NCBI GenBank assembly: GCA_902776565.1
Contig: CACYQN010000011.1
Location: forward strand, 1-48,560
Direction of reading: 5' to 3'
Origin: an uncultured Bacteroidia bacterium
Lineage (GTDB): Bacteria > Bacteroidota > Bacteroidia > Bacteroidales > ML635J-15
DNA: 48,560 nucleotides
Shown here: positions 18,684-27,354 of the stretch, piece by piece
Layout: each line of letters begins with the position of its first letter
Numbering within the stretch: position 1 is the first letter of the stretch
Program-made: the position numbers and the translations under genes
The notes under the pieces: model-generated
What the model saw: only the letters and a program-made list of their open reading frames with translations
What the model was told of the DNA's origin: nothing
Databases searched by the model: none

Positions 18684-19691
18684 TTATTTCAAGTACTCTT
18701 CAATCAAGCATGCCGCCGACCTTGCATCGTTCAGCACATCGTTGATTGTCATCGGACGCTTACACGAACCAGCAACGAACAGACCTTTCTCGGCAGTTTC
18801 GTTGTCGTTAAGATGCGGACTTGAAGTCTTTACAAAGCCATATTCACCGTCGATTCCACACTTCTTGCCAAGTTCGCGTGTACCGCACGAAGCCTCCATT
18901 CCTACCATCAGCACAAGCAAGTCGGTAGTCATCTTCAGCGGAACACCAAGCAAAGTATCTTCAGCCTTTATCTGGATTTTGCGGTCGAAAGTTGACGATG
19001 CTTCCGAAATTCGTCCACGCACATAGCGGATGTCGTACTTCTCCTGCGATTCGCGGTAAAGTTCCTCGAAATGCTGTCCCCACATACGCAAATCCATATA
19101 GAAAATGTAAATTTCGGCCTCTGGAAGCATCTTCCGCACTTCAATCGCCTGCTTTACAGCCGTCACGCAGCATACCTTGGAGCAATAGCGGTTGCCCGAC
19201 TTCTCGTCGCGCGAACCAACGCACTGCAGGAAAACAACGCGCTTAGGCGATTCGTTTATGGAGTTGACAATCTGGTTGTACTTTATCATCCTTTCCATAT
19301 CGATGGAAGTCACCACGCCTTTGTATATGCCGTAGCCAAGTTCCTCCTTGCGCGTAGCATCAAAGGTTTGATAACCAGTAGTAATAAGCACTGCATCAAC
19401 GAAATAATTCTTTCCCGACTTGTCAACAATCTTCCATTCAGAATCGTTACGCACAATGTCAACGACCTCGGTGTTGAGCATCAACTTGATATTTTCGTTA
19501 ATCAGCTTTGAATTAAGGCTGTCGGCGATTTCCGATGCACTTGAAAAATCGGGGAAAAGATAAGCCTTGTCAAGTATGTTGGATAGAGCCGTCGCCGACT
19601 TTTCAAAAAGCAACACTTCGTTTTCCCTTGCTAGGATTGATGCACTTTCGATACCTGCGGGACCTGCTCCTATAACTGCAATCTTTCTCAT
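18684..19691 (-). CDS. HdrA-like FAD/iron-sulfur oxidoreductase
   Basis: The N-terminus has the FAD fingerprint VIGAGPAGIESASILA, later ITTGYQTFD. The Cys cluster CVGSRDEKSGNRYCSKVCC is the diagnostic iron-sulfur/flavin motif of heterodisulfide reductase subunit A, and the C-terminal FVAGSCKRPMTINDVLNDA fits the family. At 335 residues it is a compact core without the extra ferredoxin domains of archaeal HdrA. It is the last gene of the Hdr-like cluster, 15 bases after the HdrB-like gene. It would pass electrons within a soluble Hdr-like complex; the physiological substrate is unknown. Confidence 0.85.
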   Translation of the reverse strand: MRKIAVIGAGPAGIESASILARENEVLLFEKSATALSNILDKAYLFPDFSSASEIADSLNSKLINENIKLMLNTEVVDIVRNDSEWKIVDKSGKNYFVDAVLITTGYQTFDATRKEELGYGIYKGVVTSIDMERMIKYNQIVNSINESPKRVVFLQCVGSRDEKSGNRYCSKVCCVTAVKQAIEVRKMLPEAEIYIFYMDLRMWGQHFEELYRESQEKYDIRYVRGRISEASSTFDRKIQIKAEDTLLGVPLKMTTDLLVLMVGMEASCGTRELGKKCGIDGEYGFVKTSSPHLNDNETAEKGLFVAGSCKRPMTINDVLNDARSAACLIEEYLK

Positions 19692-19706
19692 ATCTAATGT
19701 TTTATA

Positions 19707-20774
19707 TTAAACTTTTAAATTCATCGGTTTTTCGGGTGACGGGAGGATTTCTCCATTTGCACCGCGATATTTCTCATTTGGCTTGTACGGAATGCCAATC
19801 TTGTCGAGCAGATTCTCCACCTGCACCTGATGCAGCTGCATTCCGAGTTTCCACGGGTCGTAGCCCAACAGCATTCCAGCCATTTCCTCGTAAGTGAGAA
19901 CCGGAATACCATAGCCGTCCTTGTCGTAGGTCTTGTTTTCCATCTCGGCTATGGTGTACTGCCATTTGTCCATAAACATCGAACATCCGGGGCAGTTTGT
20001 AACGATAAAATCAGGCTCGAACGGCTCCATCGACTCGAATTTCTTCTTTGTGTTTGCCACCGAATAGCCACGGTTTTCCTGAAGCAGATAGTGACGGAAA
20101 CCGAATCCGCAGCAATGACGGCGTTCGGGATAATCTACCACTTCCCCGCCCCACGCTTCAATCATACCGGCGAGAACATACGGAAATTCAGCCTTTCCGA
20201 TACCCTTTTCGGGGAAAATCTTGGCATAATGACAGCCTATATGCTCCACAACGCGCAAAGGCTTGCCTGTGAAACGGTTCACAAGCTGGTATTTCATCTT
20301 TTCCTTCAGCTCGAAGCGGTACTTATAAATAATATCCGATGGGTGGACAAGGTTTTTGGGCACATCAAACTCGCGTCCAGTAGCTTCCTTCAAGTACTTG
20401 CGTGTCTTTTCGAGCATTTCGGGATGTTCCTTCCACATTTCCACCATTTCGGTAAAAATGCCGAACGAAGTCACGCACGAAGGCACATAGTTCTCGTAAC
20501 CTGCTTCGGTCATCAGCGAGAACAGACGGGCAACAACCGTCATTGTAGTTTCGAGCGGAACAATGTCGGAATGATAGCCTATGCCCGTGCAAGTGTGCTG
20601 GTTGGCCTCATCGCGGATGTCCTTGCCAAGTTCCTCGCGGAGAATTTTCAGAAATGCCGTCTCGGAACCGGGGAAAAAGGTCTGCCTGATACAACTGCGC
20701 TCGTAGAAGAACTTGTCGTCGGCTATTTCCTTCTGGTATTCGTTCCAGTATCTTTTATTTTTTGATTCGTCCAT
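19707..20774 (-). CDS. HdrB-like heterodisulfide reductase subunit
   Basis: Two start codons (20780 and 20774) are possible; I use MDESKNKRYW. Two CCG-type modules are expected in HdrB. The C-terminal one is complete: IGCHYAKIF, then RHCCGFGF, then TNCPGCSMF. The N-terminal one is altered, with HTCTGIGYH where CCG would be and PSCVTSF as the closing part. In HdrB the CCG modules bind unusual 4Fe-4S clusters at the disulfide site. It lies between HdrA-like and the membrane subunit, with a 105-base spacer of AATCATTCTTT-type repeats upstream that may hold a weak promoter. Confidence 0.82.
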   Translation of the reverse strand: MDESKNKRYWNEYQKEIADDKFFYERSCIRQTFFPGSETAFLKILREELGKDIRDEANQHTCTGIGYHSDIVPLETTMTVVARLFSLMTEAGYENYVPSCVTSFGIFTEMVEMWKEHPEMLEKTRKYLKEATGREFDVPKNLVHPSDIIYKYRFELKEKMKYQLVNRFTGKPLRVVEHIGCHYAKIFPEKGIGKAEFPYVLAGMIEAWGGEVVDYPERRHCCGFGFRHYLLQENRGYSVANTKKKFESMEPFEPDFIVTNCPGCSMFMDKWQYTIAEMENKTYDKDGYGIPVLTYEEMAGMLLGYDPWKLGMQLHQVQVENLLDKIGIPYKPNEKYRGANGEILPSPEKPMNLKV

Positions 20775-20879
20775 AATCATTCTTTTTTAATCATCGTATC
20801 ACAATCATTCTTTTTCAATCATTCTATTACAATGATTGTTTTACAATGATGGAAATTATCAATTATTCATTGTCAACCT

Positions 20880-22682
20880 TCAGCTCAGCGAAGCTAATTG
20901 TCCATTATCAATTATATTCTCTGCCACAATCTCTGCTATATCCTTTACCTGCAATGTCGTAGCATGATTAAACGCCTTCTTGCACATAGGACAAGCCGTT
21001 GCTATCAAATCGGGATTCTTGTACATAAGACTTTCGACCGCAGCATCGCGAACCTTTGTCTGCTGTTCCATAGTAAGCACAGTGCTTCCAAGATTGAAAC
21101 CGCAACAGAGGCTCTTTTCCTTCTCGTCCTTTGCCTTCACCAGATTCGAAACCGACTTCAGAACCTCGCGCGGTTCTTCGTAGATTCCGCATCCGCGACC
21201 AAGTTCACACGGGTCGTGATACACAACCTTAAGGTCGTCCTTGCGCAACTTCAGTCGTCCCGACTTTATCAGCCCTGCAATGTATTCGGTGTGATGCATA
21301 ACCTTGATAGGCAGGTTGTATTCCTTGGTGAACGACTGATAGCAAATCGGGCACGAGGTCACAAGCAACTTTGCCTTCGACTTTATAATCATGCTCTGGT
21401 TCTTCAATCGCAAGTCCTTTGCCTGCTTCAAGAAACCCTGCTGCAACAGCGGACGGCCACAGCAGATGGTCCTGTTCTTGTCCATATACCAGTAGTTCTG
21501 GTCAACAGCCTCGAAAATCTTTATCATCGACTCGGTAATACCGGGTGTCAAGTGCGACATACATCCGCCAAAATACAGCACACGACCTACCGAGTTGAAT
21601 GCCTGAATATTATCAGCATAGCTATAGTTTCCCGACGCATCAAGAGCGCTTTCCTTTGTTCGCACCTGACGGCGGATTGTCATAAGGTCGAGCCCTACGG
21701 GACAATCGGACGAACAACGCTGGCACATAAGGCATTGGTTGGCAACTTCCTCAGTACCACGCTTGTAACGAACATCACGCAACAAATATACCGACTGAAC
21801 GCCTTGAACACCAAGCTGCTTATCCATCGGGCAGTTGTCGATGCAGATACCGCAACGCGAACAAGCACTGAGTTCGTACTTTGTAAAGCCTGTCGGTTCA
21901 TCGCCCTCAGTAACACCCATCCTGCGGAAGAAAATAAGAAATACTTCCGTGAAAATGTGCATATAACGCGAGAATGGCATCGAAACGAAGAACACAGCCA
22001 GACAGATGGAGTACATTGTCCAGAGAGCCATTTCGACATATTCATGATAAATAGGTGTAAACAAATTGCCCAATGCCTGTGTCATAAATCCACCGTTGCC
22101 GTAATATGCAGCCGTATAACTTTCAGCCAGCAGTCGCAATGGGAAAATGAACCACAGCGAGAACTTTGCAAAGCGGTCGAACAGCACATGCTTGGTAACC
22201 CTGCGCATACCCACAATCTTGGAGTAAACCATCTTGATTACGGCAAGCATAACGCCCGACAGCACAACAAGAAGCAAAGCGTCCATAATGTTTGCGAAGA
22301 CAACACTTGTTGTAGTCGGATGCTCGTGAACGAAAAACCTATAGAATATAGCCACCCAGAAGGGCTTTGAACCATGTATGCAAACTTCGGCCTCGATTGC
22401 TCCTACCAATATGAGCAGAAACCATCCGAAAGCAATACTGCTGTGCATATAGCCCAAGACAAGATTGCGTCTGAAAACCTTGCGATGGAACAGACATTCC
22501 AAAATCGCCTCCCATATTGCAGGAAGGAATTTCAACGAAAGGATGTTTTTCTTTACCTTTGAACGCTGTACCCTGTCGAAACTCATGTACCACCTTATGT
22601 ACTTGAAAACACATATTCCAAGCAGAACAAAGGTGCCGAGAACGAACGGAAGTACAAACGGACTGAAATAATTCATCATCAT
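20880..22682 (-). CDS. Membrane-bound HdrD/E-like iron-sulfur oxidoreductase
   Basis: A fused subunit of 600 residues. About 250 N-terminal residues contain five or six membrane helices with His residues of a NarI/HdrE-like cytochrome b domain (GYMHSSIAFGWFLL, VMLAVIKMVY, MALWTMYSICLAVF). Then two 4Fe-4S motifs, CSRCGICIDNCPMD and CLMCQRCSSDCPVG, and two CCG domains: GGCMSH...ICCGRPLLQQG...SCPICYQ and DPCELGRG...LCCGFNLG...ACPMCKK. This is the layout of HdrDE/DsrK-like proteins that link a membrane quinone pool to thiol/disulfide or other redox chemistry. Its start overlaps the preceding gene by four bases. Confidence 0.87.
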   Translation of the reverse strand: MMMNYFSPFVLPFVLGTFVLLGICVFKYIRWYMSFDRVQRSKVKKNILSLKFLPAIWEAILECLFHRKVFRRNLVLGYMHSSIAFGWFLLILVGAIEAEVCIHGSKPFWVAIFYRFFVHEHPTTTSVVFANIMDALLLVVLSGVMLAVIKMVYSKIVGMRRVTKHVLFDRFAKFSLWFIFPLRLLAESYTAAYYGNGGFMTQALGNLFTPIYHEYVEMALWTMYSICLAVFFVSMPFSRYMHIFTEVFLIFFRRMGVTEGDEPTGFTKYELSACSRCGICIDNCPMDKQLGVQGVQSVYLLRDVRYKRGTEEVANQCLMCQRCSSDCPVGLDLMTIRRQVRTKESALDASGNYSYADNIQAFNSVGRVLYFGGCMSHLTPGITESMIKIFEAVDQNYWYMDKNRTICCGRPLLQQGFLKQAKDLRLKNQSMIIKSKAKLLVTSCPICYQSFTKEYNLPIKVMHHTEYIAGLIKSGRLKLRKDDLKVVYHDPCELGRGCGIYEEPREVLKSVSNLVKAKDEKEKSLCCGFNLGSTVLTMEQQTKVRDAAVESLMYKNPDLIATACPMCKKAFNHATTLQVKDIAEIVAENIIDNGQLASLS

Positions 22683-23014
22683 TTATTCTTTTTCGTTAAT
22701 ATTCTCCGCATGTTTACAATCGAATTCCTAAGATTGACCTCACGCGGACATACCAATGTGCACTTTCCGCAAAGCATGCATTTGTCAAGTTCTTTTGCTA
22801 GTCCTTCGTACTGACCCTGCATAAGCTTAGTCTTTATCTTGCGGATGTTAAAGTCGGAAAACTGCTGGGCAGAACAAGTTGCGGTACAAGCTCCACAATT
22901 TATACATACCATAAAGGTAGGTACGGCTTCGCGCAGTTCGTTCAGGCAACTAAAGTCAATCTGGTCCAAATCGATTGACCTTGTCTGCGATATTGAAAAG
23001 CCAAACTGTCTCAT
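22679..23014 (-). CDS. Small 4Fe-4S ferredoxin-like protein (HdrC-like)
   Basis: 111 residues with two 4Fe-4S motifs, CINCGACTATC and CMLCGKCTLVCPREV. It is linked by four-base overlaps to genes on both sides (ATGA at 22679-22682 and 23011-23014), so it is translated as part of the Hdr-like operon and should relay electrons inside that complex. No signal peptide. Confidence 0.88.
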   Translation of the reverse strand: MRQFGFSISQTRSIDLDQIDFSCLNELREAVPTFMVCINCGACTATCSAQQFSDFNIRKIKTKLMQGQYEGLAKELDKCMLCGKCTLVCPREVNLRNSIVNMRRILTKKNK

Positions 23015-23616
23015 TTCTCCTCCTTTAATGTTTTCAACAAGTCCATACCGCCGGTAACCTCGAAAATCTTCCTTACTTCCTGAAGGTTTTCCTCGCGAAT
23101 CTTGCGCAAAGCTCCAGGTCCGTCGCCGTGATAGTTGGCACCAAGTTTCGGCGCAACAGCCTCAATGTTATTCACATACCATTCCCAAATCGGTCCTTGC
23201 TCCTGATGAAGTTCGGGTTTTACCTTATCGGGGTGAACGCAATATCCGATTTCGAGGATATTGTTTCCAACTGTCTCTGCCAGACGCTTCTCCTGCTCGG
23301 CAATGCGCTCGTCCATATAGCCAAGCTTGATGGCCACCTGTCTGAGCACAAGTATCACCTCGGCAGGCACATTCTGACGCGGACAGCGCGTCTTGCACGA
23401 CAGGCACTGACCGCAATACCAAATCATATCGGAACGAAGCAAAGCTTCAATCTCGTTTTCGTCCTTGCGCTGCACAATATCGCAGATACGGCGCGGGTCG
23501 TACTGGTAGAACTCGGCAGCAGGGCATATTGCCGTGCATATTCCGCAGTTCATGCAAGCCTTGAGCGCATCTTCGAAACGAGTATCCTGCATCAGCAGGT
23601 CATATAAGTTTCCCAT
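23011..23616 (-). CDS. HdrC-like 4Fe-4S subunit
   Basis: 201 residues with CMNCGICTAICPAAEF and CGQCLSCKTRCPRQNVP, the two cluster motifs of heterodisulfide reductase subunit C, followed by a long helical tail. The gene starts two bases after the VOC gene and overlaps the small ferredoxin-like gene. Having two HdrC-type proteins in one operon, together with a membrane HdrD/E-like and soluble A and B subunits, makes the complex look like a hybrid of soluble HdrABC and membrane HdrDE. Confidence 0.88.
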   Translation of the reverse strand: MGNLYDLLMQDTRFEDALKACMNCGICTAICPAAEFYQYDPRRICDIVQRKDENEIEALLRSDMIWYCGQCLSCKTRCPRQNVPAEVILVLRQVAIKLGYMDERIAEQEKRLAETVGNNILEIGYCVHPDKVKPELHQEQGPIWEWYVNNIEAVAPKLGANYHGDGPGALRKIREENLQEVRKIFEVTGGMDLLKTLKEEK

Positions 23617-23618
23617 GT

Positions 23619-24689
23619 TTAATCCAATTTTACCTTAAACATACCCATAACCTTGAACAAGAACCTTGGCAACGGCTTTTCGCGGTTGCGGGTAAGCATA
23701 TTTATGTTCCATCCCAGCTTTTTCATTACTGGAATCTTGTGTGTTTCAACAAATTCTATCAAAGTTCCGTCGGGGTCTTCGATGTAGGTGAAATGTCCGC
23801 TTGCTTCGCCCATATCGAAACGCTCGTTGTTGGGACAGCTGTCAACCGTAAACGGGAAGCCCTTCGATTCGCAGAACTTACGAAGTTCCTGCATGTTGGT
23901 AATGTCGAAGCATATCTGGATGAATCCCGGGTCGCCCCAGTAGCGTCCTTCAAAAATTTTGCGAGGGTGACGCTCCAATGCAACAACAAGCTCAATGCTG
24001 CTATTGCCCATAAGTTCGGCAAATGCACCCTTTGGCTTGCGCGACGACCTCAGCAATACACGACGGTATTTCTGGTCACCTCCGTTCATAAATGCGAAAT
24101 CAGCGAAAACGCCAGTTTCATCATACACAACGGTATCGTAGCCAAGCACATCGCGGTAAACAGAAAAAGCCCTTTCGATGTCGGTAACACCAATCATAGC
24201 TCCTACCGTACCACCCGACAAGCATTTCTGGTCGATGAAGACATAGTCGTCCTCAACAACCTGAAAATAATTGTTCCACGGGTCCTTCACGATAAAAGTG
24301 TCCTTGCCTTCGGGTGTTTTGGTTACATCGCCGACTTTGTCGTACTTAGCTTTCAGCTCGTCGTGGAAAGCCTTGACATTGCGGCTCTTAATTTTTGCTG
24401 CAAAAATTCCAAGGTCACCGACCTGCACATCGAATGGTATCGGTTCGGGCTTACGCTGCGAGTACTGCCATATTTCGAATCCGCCACCACCCTGCAAGTT
24501 TACTGCTATGCAAGCGTGACGCTTCTGCGGCTTGTTGCCAGTGTACGGAAGCATTCTTTCAGCAACGGTGTCGTCTTCCAGAATCTTAACATTCATCTGA
24601 AACATTTCGATGTACCATTTCCACGATTCGTGAAAGTTTTCGGTACCAACACCAACCTGCTGTATTCCTGATATAAAGTAATTTTCCAT
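23619..24689 (-). CDS. Two-domain VOC (glyoxalase/dioxygenase superfamily) protein
   Basis: 356 residues with two VOC folds. The first opens with SGIQQVGVGTENFHESWKWY and the second at VGAMIGVTDIERAFSVYRDVLG, each ending with an EDxxxFIxQ or EDPDGTLIEFVE strand. The arrangement resembles 4-hydroxyphenylpyruvate dioxygenase but its hallmark C-terminal motifs are missing, so I do not name it so. Candidate metal ligands are the His/Glu of the second half (HFTYIEDPDGTLIEFVE). It is first of the Hdr-like operon (two-base gap), suggesting a linked substrate conversion. Cytoplasmic; reaction unknown. Confidence 0.8.
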   Translation of the reverse strand: MENYFISGIQQVGVGTENFHESWKWYIEMFQMNVKILEDDTVAERMLPYTGNKPQKRHACIAVNLQGGGGFEIWQYSQRKPEPIPFDVQVGDLGIFAAKIKSRNVKAFHDELKAKYDKVGDVTKTPEGKDTFIVKDPWNNYFQVVEDDYVFIDQKCLSGGTVGAMIGVTDIERAFSVYRDVLGYDTVVYDETGVFADFAFMNGGDQKYRRVLLRSSRKPKGAFAELMGNSSIELVVALERHPRKIFEGRYWGDPGFIQICFDITNMQELRKFCESKGFPFTVDSCPNNERFDMGEASGHFTYIEDPDGTLIEFVETHKIPVMKKLGWNINMLTRNREKPLPRFLFKVMGMFKVKLD

Positions 24690-24704
24690 TGTATTCTTAA
24701 TTGC

Positions 24705-24730
24705 TGAGTCGTGGCGCGCCGCGACTGTAC
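24705..24730 (+). repeat. REP-like palindrome GTCGTGGCGCGCCGCGAC, copy 2
   Basis: Perfect match to the core at 3654-3683, in opposite orientation, in the gap between the VOC and short-chain reductase genes. The rest of the gap (to 24864) is aggct- and AATTGTCCATT-type low-complexity repeats. Confidence 0.75.
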
Positions 24731-24864
24731 ATTATTAATTGTTTATTATCCTTTTTCTAAGTTTCTAAGTTTTTGGGCTTGCAGGCTAAAAGGCTTAAAG
24801 CCTTCAAGCCTTTTCTTCTTTTAGCCCATTATTAATTGTCCATTGTTAATTGTCCATTGTCCTT

Positions 24865-25668
24865 TTACATCGCCTTTATATTCCTTGCTATTCTTGCTGC
24901 CAGTCCAGGGAACCAACGCTTGATGTGTACCATTATCAGCTCCTTGCCTCCAACAAGCACCTCCCGCTTCTTGCGGTAAATGGCATTCACAATCTTGCGG
25001 GCAGCCTTCTCCGATGTAATTCCGCCAGCCTGGCCAGCGTCCATCTTGCCGTGAGGTGTGCCGTCCTTTTCAAGTGCATAAAGCGAAATGTTGGTCTGCA
25101 CACGCCCCGGGCAAACAAAAGTAACGCGAATATTGTCCTTGTAGCACTCTGCCTGAACCGTCTCAAAAAATCCGTACAAAGCAAACTTCGACGAACTATA
25201 GGCACAACGCAACGGAAAGCCGAATTTTCCTGCAATACTTGTAGTAACGGCAATCTGTCCGCCACCATTGGCAATCATTTTGGGAAGAATCGTCTTTGTG
25301 ATTGTCACCGGAGCAAAATAGTTGACATCCATAACCTTGTCAATCACATCCATCTGCGAATCAATTGTATTCGACCTCTGGCTGATTCCAGCATTACAGA
25401 AGAAAATGTCAATTTTGCCAAACAACGACCAAGCCCGCTCCGAGACCTGCGCCAAGTTTTCCAAATTTGACAAGTCGGCAGACAAAACCTTTGCATCGAC
25501 AGCACCGCCAGCAATGCATTTTTCGCGCACCTTTTCGAGTGCCGACTCGTTACGCGATGTCAACACAAGGCTTGCGCCTTCCATTGCCATACGGTAGGCT
25601 GTTGCCTCGCCTATTCCAGACGAAGCACCCGTTATCCATACTATTTTGTCTGCAAAGCGATGTTTCAT
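24865..25668 (-). CDS. Short-chain dehydrogenase/reductase, candidate ketocapnine reductase
   Basis: Start ATG 25668 (MKHRFADK); the frame is open seven codons further. Classic SDR features: TGASSGIGEA nucleotide motif, CNAGIS, catalytic Ser in TTSIAGKFG and YSSSK (Tyr/Lys). A hydrophobic, basic C-terminus (MVHIKRWFPGLAARI) fits the membrane-associated DHRS7-type reductases acting on lipids. It sits directly downstream of a cysteate synthase-like gene and the acyltransferase. It is therefore a candidate for the 3-keto reduction in sulfonolipid synthesis, which is inference from context. SDR identity is firm. Confidence 0.88.
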   Translation of the reverse strand: MKHRFADKIVWITGASSGIGEATAYRMAMEGASLVLTSRNESALEKVREKCIAGGAVDAKVLSADLSNLENLAQVSERAWSLFGKIDIFFCNAGISQRSNTIDSQMDVIDKVMDVNYFAPVTITKTILPKMIANGGGQIAVTTSIAGKFGFPLRCAYSSSKFALYGFFETVQAECYKDNIRVTFVCPGRVQTNISLYALEKDGTPHGKMDAGQAGGITSEKAARKIVNAIYRKKREVLVGGKELIMVHIKRWFPGLAARIARNIKAM

Positions 25669-25673
25669 AGTTT

Positions 25674-25750
25674 TTTTTATGCCGCCCACTGAGCGTAGTC
25701 GAAGTGAAGGGAACGAAATTCGACCCTTCGACAGGCTCAGGGTGCGATAA
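25674..25750. repeat. Inverted repeat CACTGAGCGTAGTCGAAGTG / CCCTTCGACAGGCTCAGGG
   Basis: Two oppositely oriented halves of the widespread TTCGAC..GCTCAG intergenic palindrome lie here. A single half (CACTGAGCGTAGTCGAAGTG) is found again at 36880-36900. Confidence 0.7.
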
Positions 25751-25752
25751 TT

Positions 25753-26973
25753 TTATTTTGCATCAACCTCCGCCTTGAAATCCTTTGCTCTTGCAGCACC
25801 TTCGCCAGTGTTTATGAGAACGGTCTCACCATTTCTGATACGACCTTCCTCGAGAGCCTTGTAGAAGCCAGCAAAGCAAACTGCGCCTGCAGGACCGAAG
25901 TAAACACCCTTTTCGTTCTTTGCAATGCGTGCATAATCGGCAATCTGCGATTCCTTAATGCGTACAAAGCAACCGTCGCTTTTGCGAACTATCGGAGTCA
26001 CAATAGGATACATTCCCGGATTACCAGCCGAAAGTATCGAAACCTTGGTCTGCGGATTGTCGATTACAGGATAATCCTTTTCGTAGCCATCAGCAAAATT
26101 GCTCTTTACGGCACGCTCCCAACCCTGTACCATCGGGTCGCAGGTGTCCTGCTGAACCAAAATCATGCGCGGCAACTTGACTTCGGGATACATTCCGCAA
26201 ATTTCGCGTACACCCTTGTCAAGTGCAATAGGACCAGTACCGCCGGCAACTGCCTGAACATAAACATCGGGCATCTTACCAAGCTGACGCATAAACTCGA
26301 AAACCATAGTCTTCTTTGCCTCAACGCGTATCGGGTCGATGTTGCCAGCCGAAATCATCACCTTCTGCTCCTTGTGGAAGTTGGCTGCAACTTTCTTTGC
26401 TGCGCCGTAGTCGCCTTCGCAAACTACAAGGTTCTGACCAAGCGAACGAATTTCGTCAATAGTGTCCTTGCAAACACATCCGGGGACAAAAATATCGAAC
26501 TTAACGCCAGCCTTTGCCAAGTACTTGCTGTAGGCAGTTGCTGTATTTCCACTCGATGCGAGGCAATATTCCTTCACACCATTCTCCTTGAACAGCGAAG
26601 CAGCCAACGAAGCAGCCACATCCTTGAAAGTATTGGTTCCGCCGTTAAGGTCGTTGCGATAAACGTAAGCCTTGCAGTCGATTCCATACTTTTCCTTTGC
26701 AAAGCGGTCGAGGAAATCCCAATGTTCCACAGGAATTGCACCCTCGCCAAAACTTACAATGTTCTTTTTGTCCTCGAGAGGCAAAAAGTCGAAGTAATGC
26801 CAAAAACTTTCGGGCTTTCCATTGTAGAGTTCGGGAAGTGTCGAGTAGTCGGCATCGTATTTCACTTCTACATGATTGCTTCCGCACTGCGGACAAAGCT
26901 GGTCGTGAGCAAACCATTCGGCGAAATTATTTATAACAGCACCGCACTTTTTGCATATCAGATTGTATTTCAT
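25753..26973 (-). CDS. Cysteate synthase-like PLP enzyme (threonine synthase fold)
   Basis: ATG 26973 (MKYNLICKKCG) is chosen because the N-terminus then begins with a zinc-ribbon (C7, C10, C27, C30) as in this group. The PLP lysine is Lys117 in GGTNTFKDVAAS, with SSGNTATAYS as the phosphate-binding loop and GTGPIALDKG and NTGEGAA later. It resembles the threonine synthase family, but the neighbours (acyltransferase and SDR) fit cysteate synthase, which makes cysteate from O-phosphoserine and sulfite for sulfonolipids in Bacteroidota. Threonine synthase itself is the main alternative. Gene is intact. Confidence 0.75.
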   Translation of the reverse strand: MKYNLICKKCGAVINNFAEWFAHDQLCPQCGSNHVEVKYDADYSTLPELYNGKPESFWHYFDFLPLEDKKNIVSFGEGAIPVEHWDFLDRFAKEKYGIDCKAYVYRNDLNGGTNTFKDVAASLAASLFKENGVKEYCLASSGNTATAYSKYLAKAGVKFDIFVPGCVCKDTIDEIRSLGQNLVVCEGDYGAAKKVAANFHKEQKVMISAGNIDPIRVEAKKTMVFEFMRQLGKMPDVYVQAVAGGTGPIALDKGVREICGMYPEVKLPRMILVQQDTCDPMVQGWERAVKSNFADGYEKDYPVIDNPQTKVSILSAGNPGMYPIVTPIVRKSDGCFVRIKESQIADYARIAKNEKGVYFGPAGAVCFAGFYKALEEGRIRNGETVLINTGEGAARAKDFKAEVDAK

Positions 26974-27354
26974 ACACTTATCATTTAAAGCAGGAAAAGC
27001 ATCCCGATTCAATCAGGACACTTCTCCCCGTATTTTTAATTCAAATAAAAAAGCCACCCCACACCGTCATTACTCGCAAGCTTCGTGAGCTGAAGGTTCC
27101 ACAAAACTGAACGAACAGACGCAGGAACGAGTCTTGTGAGTTCGTTTATGCGGAACTGAAAGTCGCGACACGAAGATAGCAATCTCCCATTAGTACACAA
27201 TGGAGATTGCTCGCAAGCTTCGCGAGGTTGCAAGCAACGTTTCGGATAGCCGTCTTCACACAGCTCACAATTCCGTATCGCTGGTTCAGTCTGGCTTCCG
27301 AAATGACAATCATGGGGGAAAACATTCATAACAAATTAAACAATTACCAATGTC
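26974..27354. other. 381-base gap filled by a dispersed repeat
   Basis: No gene is seen. Most of it (27064-27308) is a copy of the composite a/b repeat described under repeats; the remainder is the untranslated leader of the cysteate synthase-like gene. Confidence 0.6.
27064..27308. repeat. Composite dispersed repeat, copy 1
   Basis: It contains the same blocks as the copies at 35572, 36819, 40186 and 43589: GTCAT(T)..., GAACGAACAG, GTGAGTTCG, TTCCGTATCGCTGGTTC, and an internal AATCTCCCATTAGTACACAA shared with 40254. The block order differs between copies. Confidence 0.7.

Noticed and set aside
20898..22370. Long 490-codon plus-strand frame opposite the HdrD/E-like gene
   Set aside because: The minus strand has a clear multi-motif protein here and the plus frame has no recognisable features; it is a shadow.
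23619..24689. 4-hydroxyphenylpyruvate dioxygenase
   Set aside because: Two VOC domains match in outline, but the hallmark C-terminal motifs are absent and no tyrosine-degradation genes are near.
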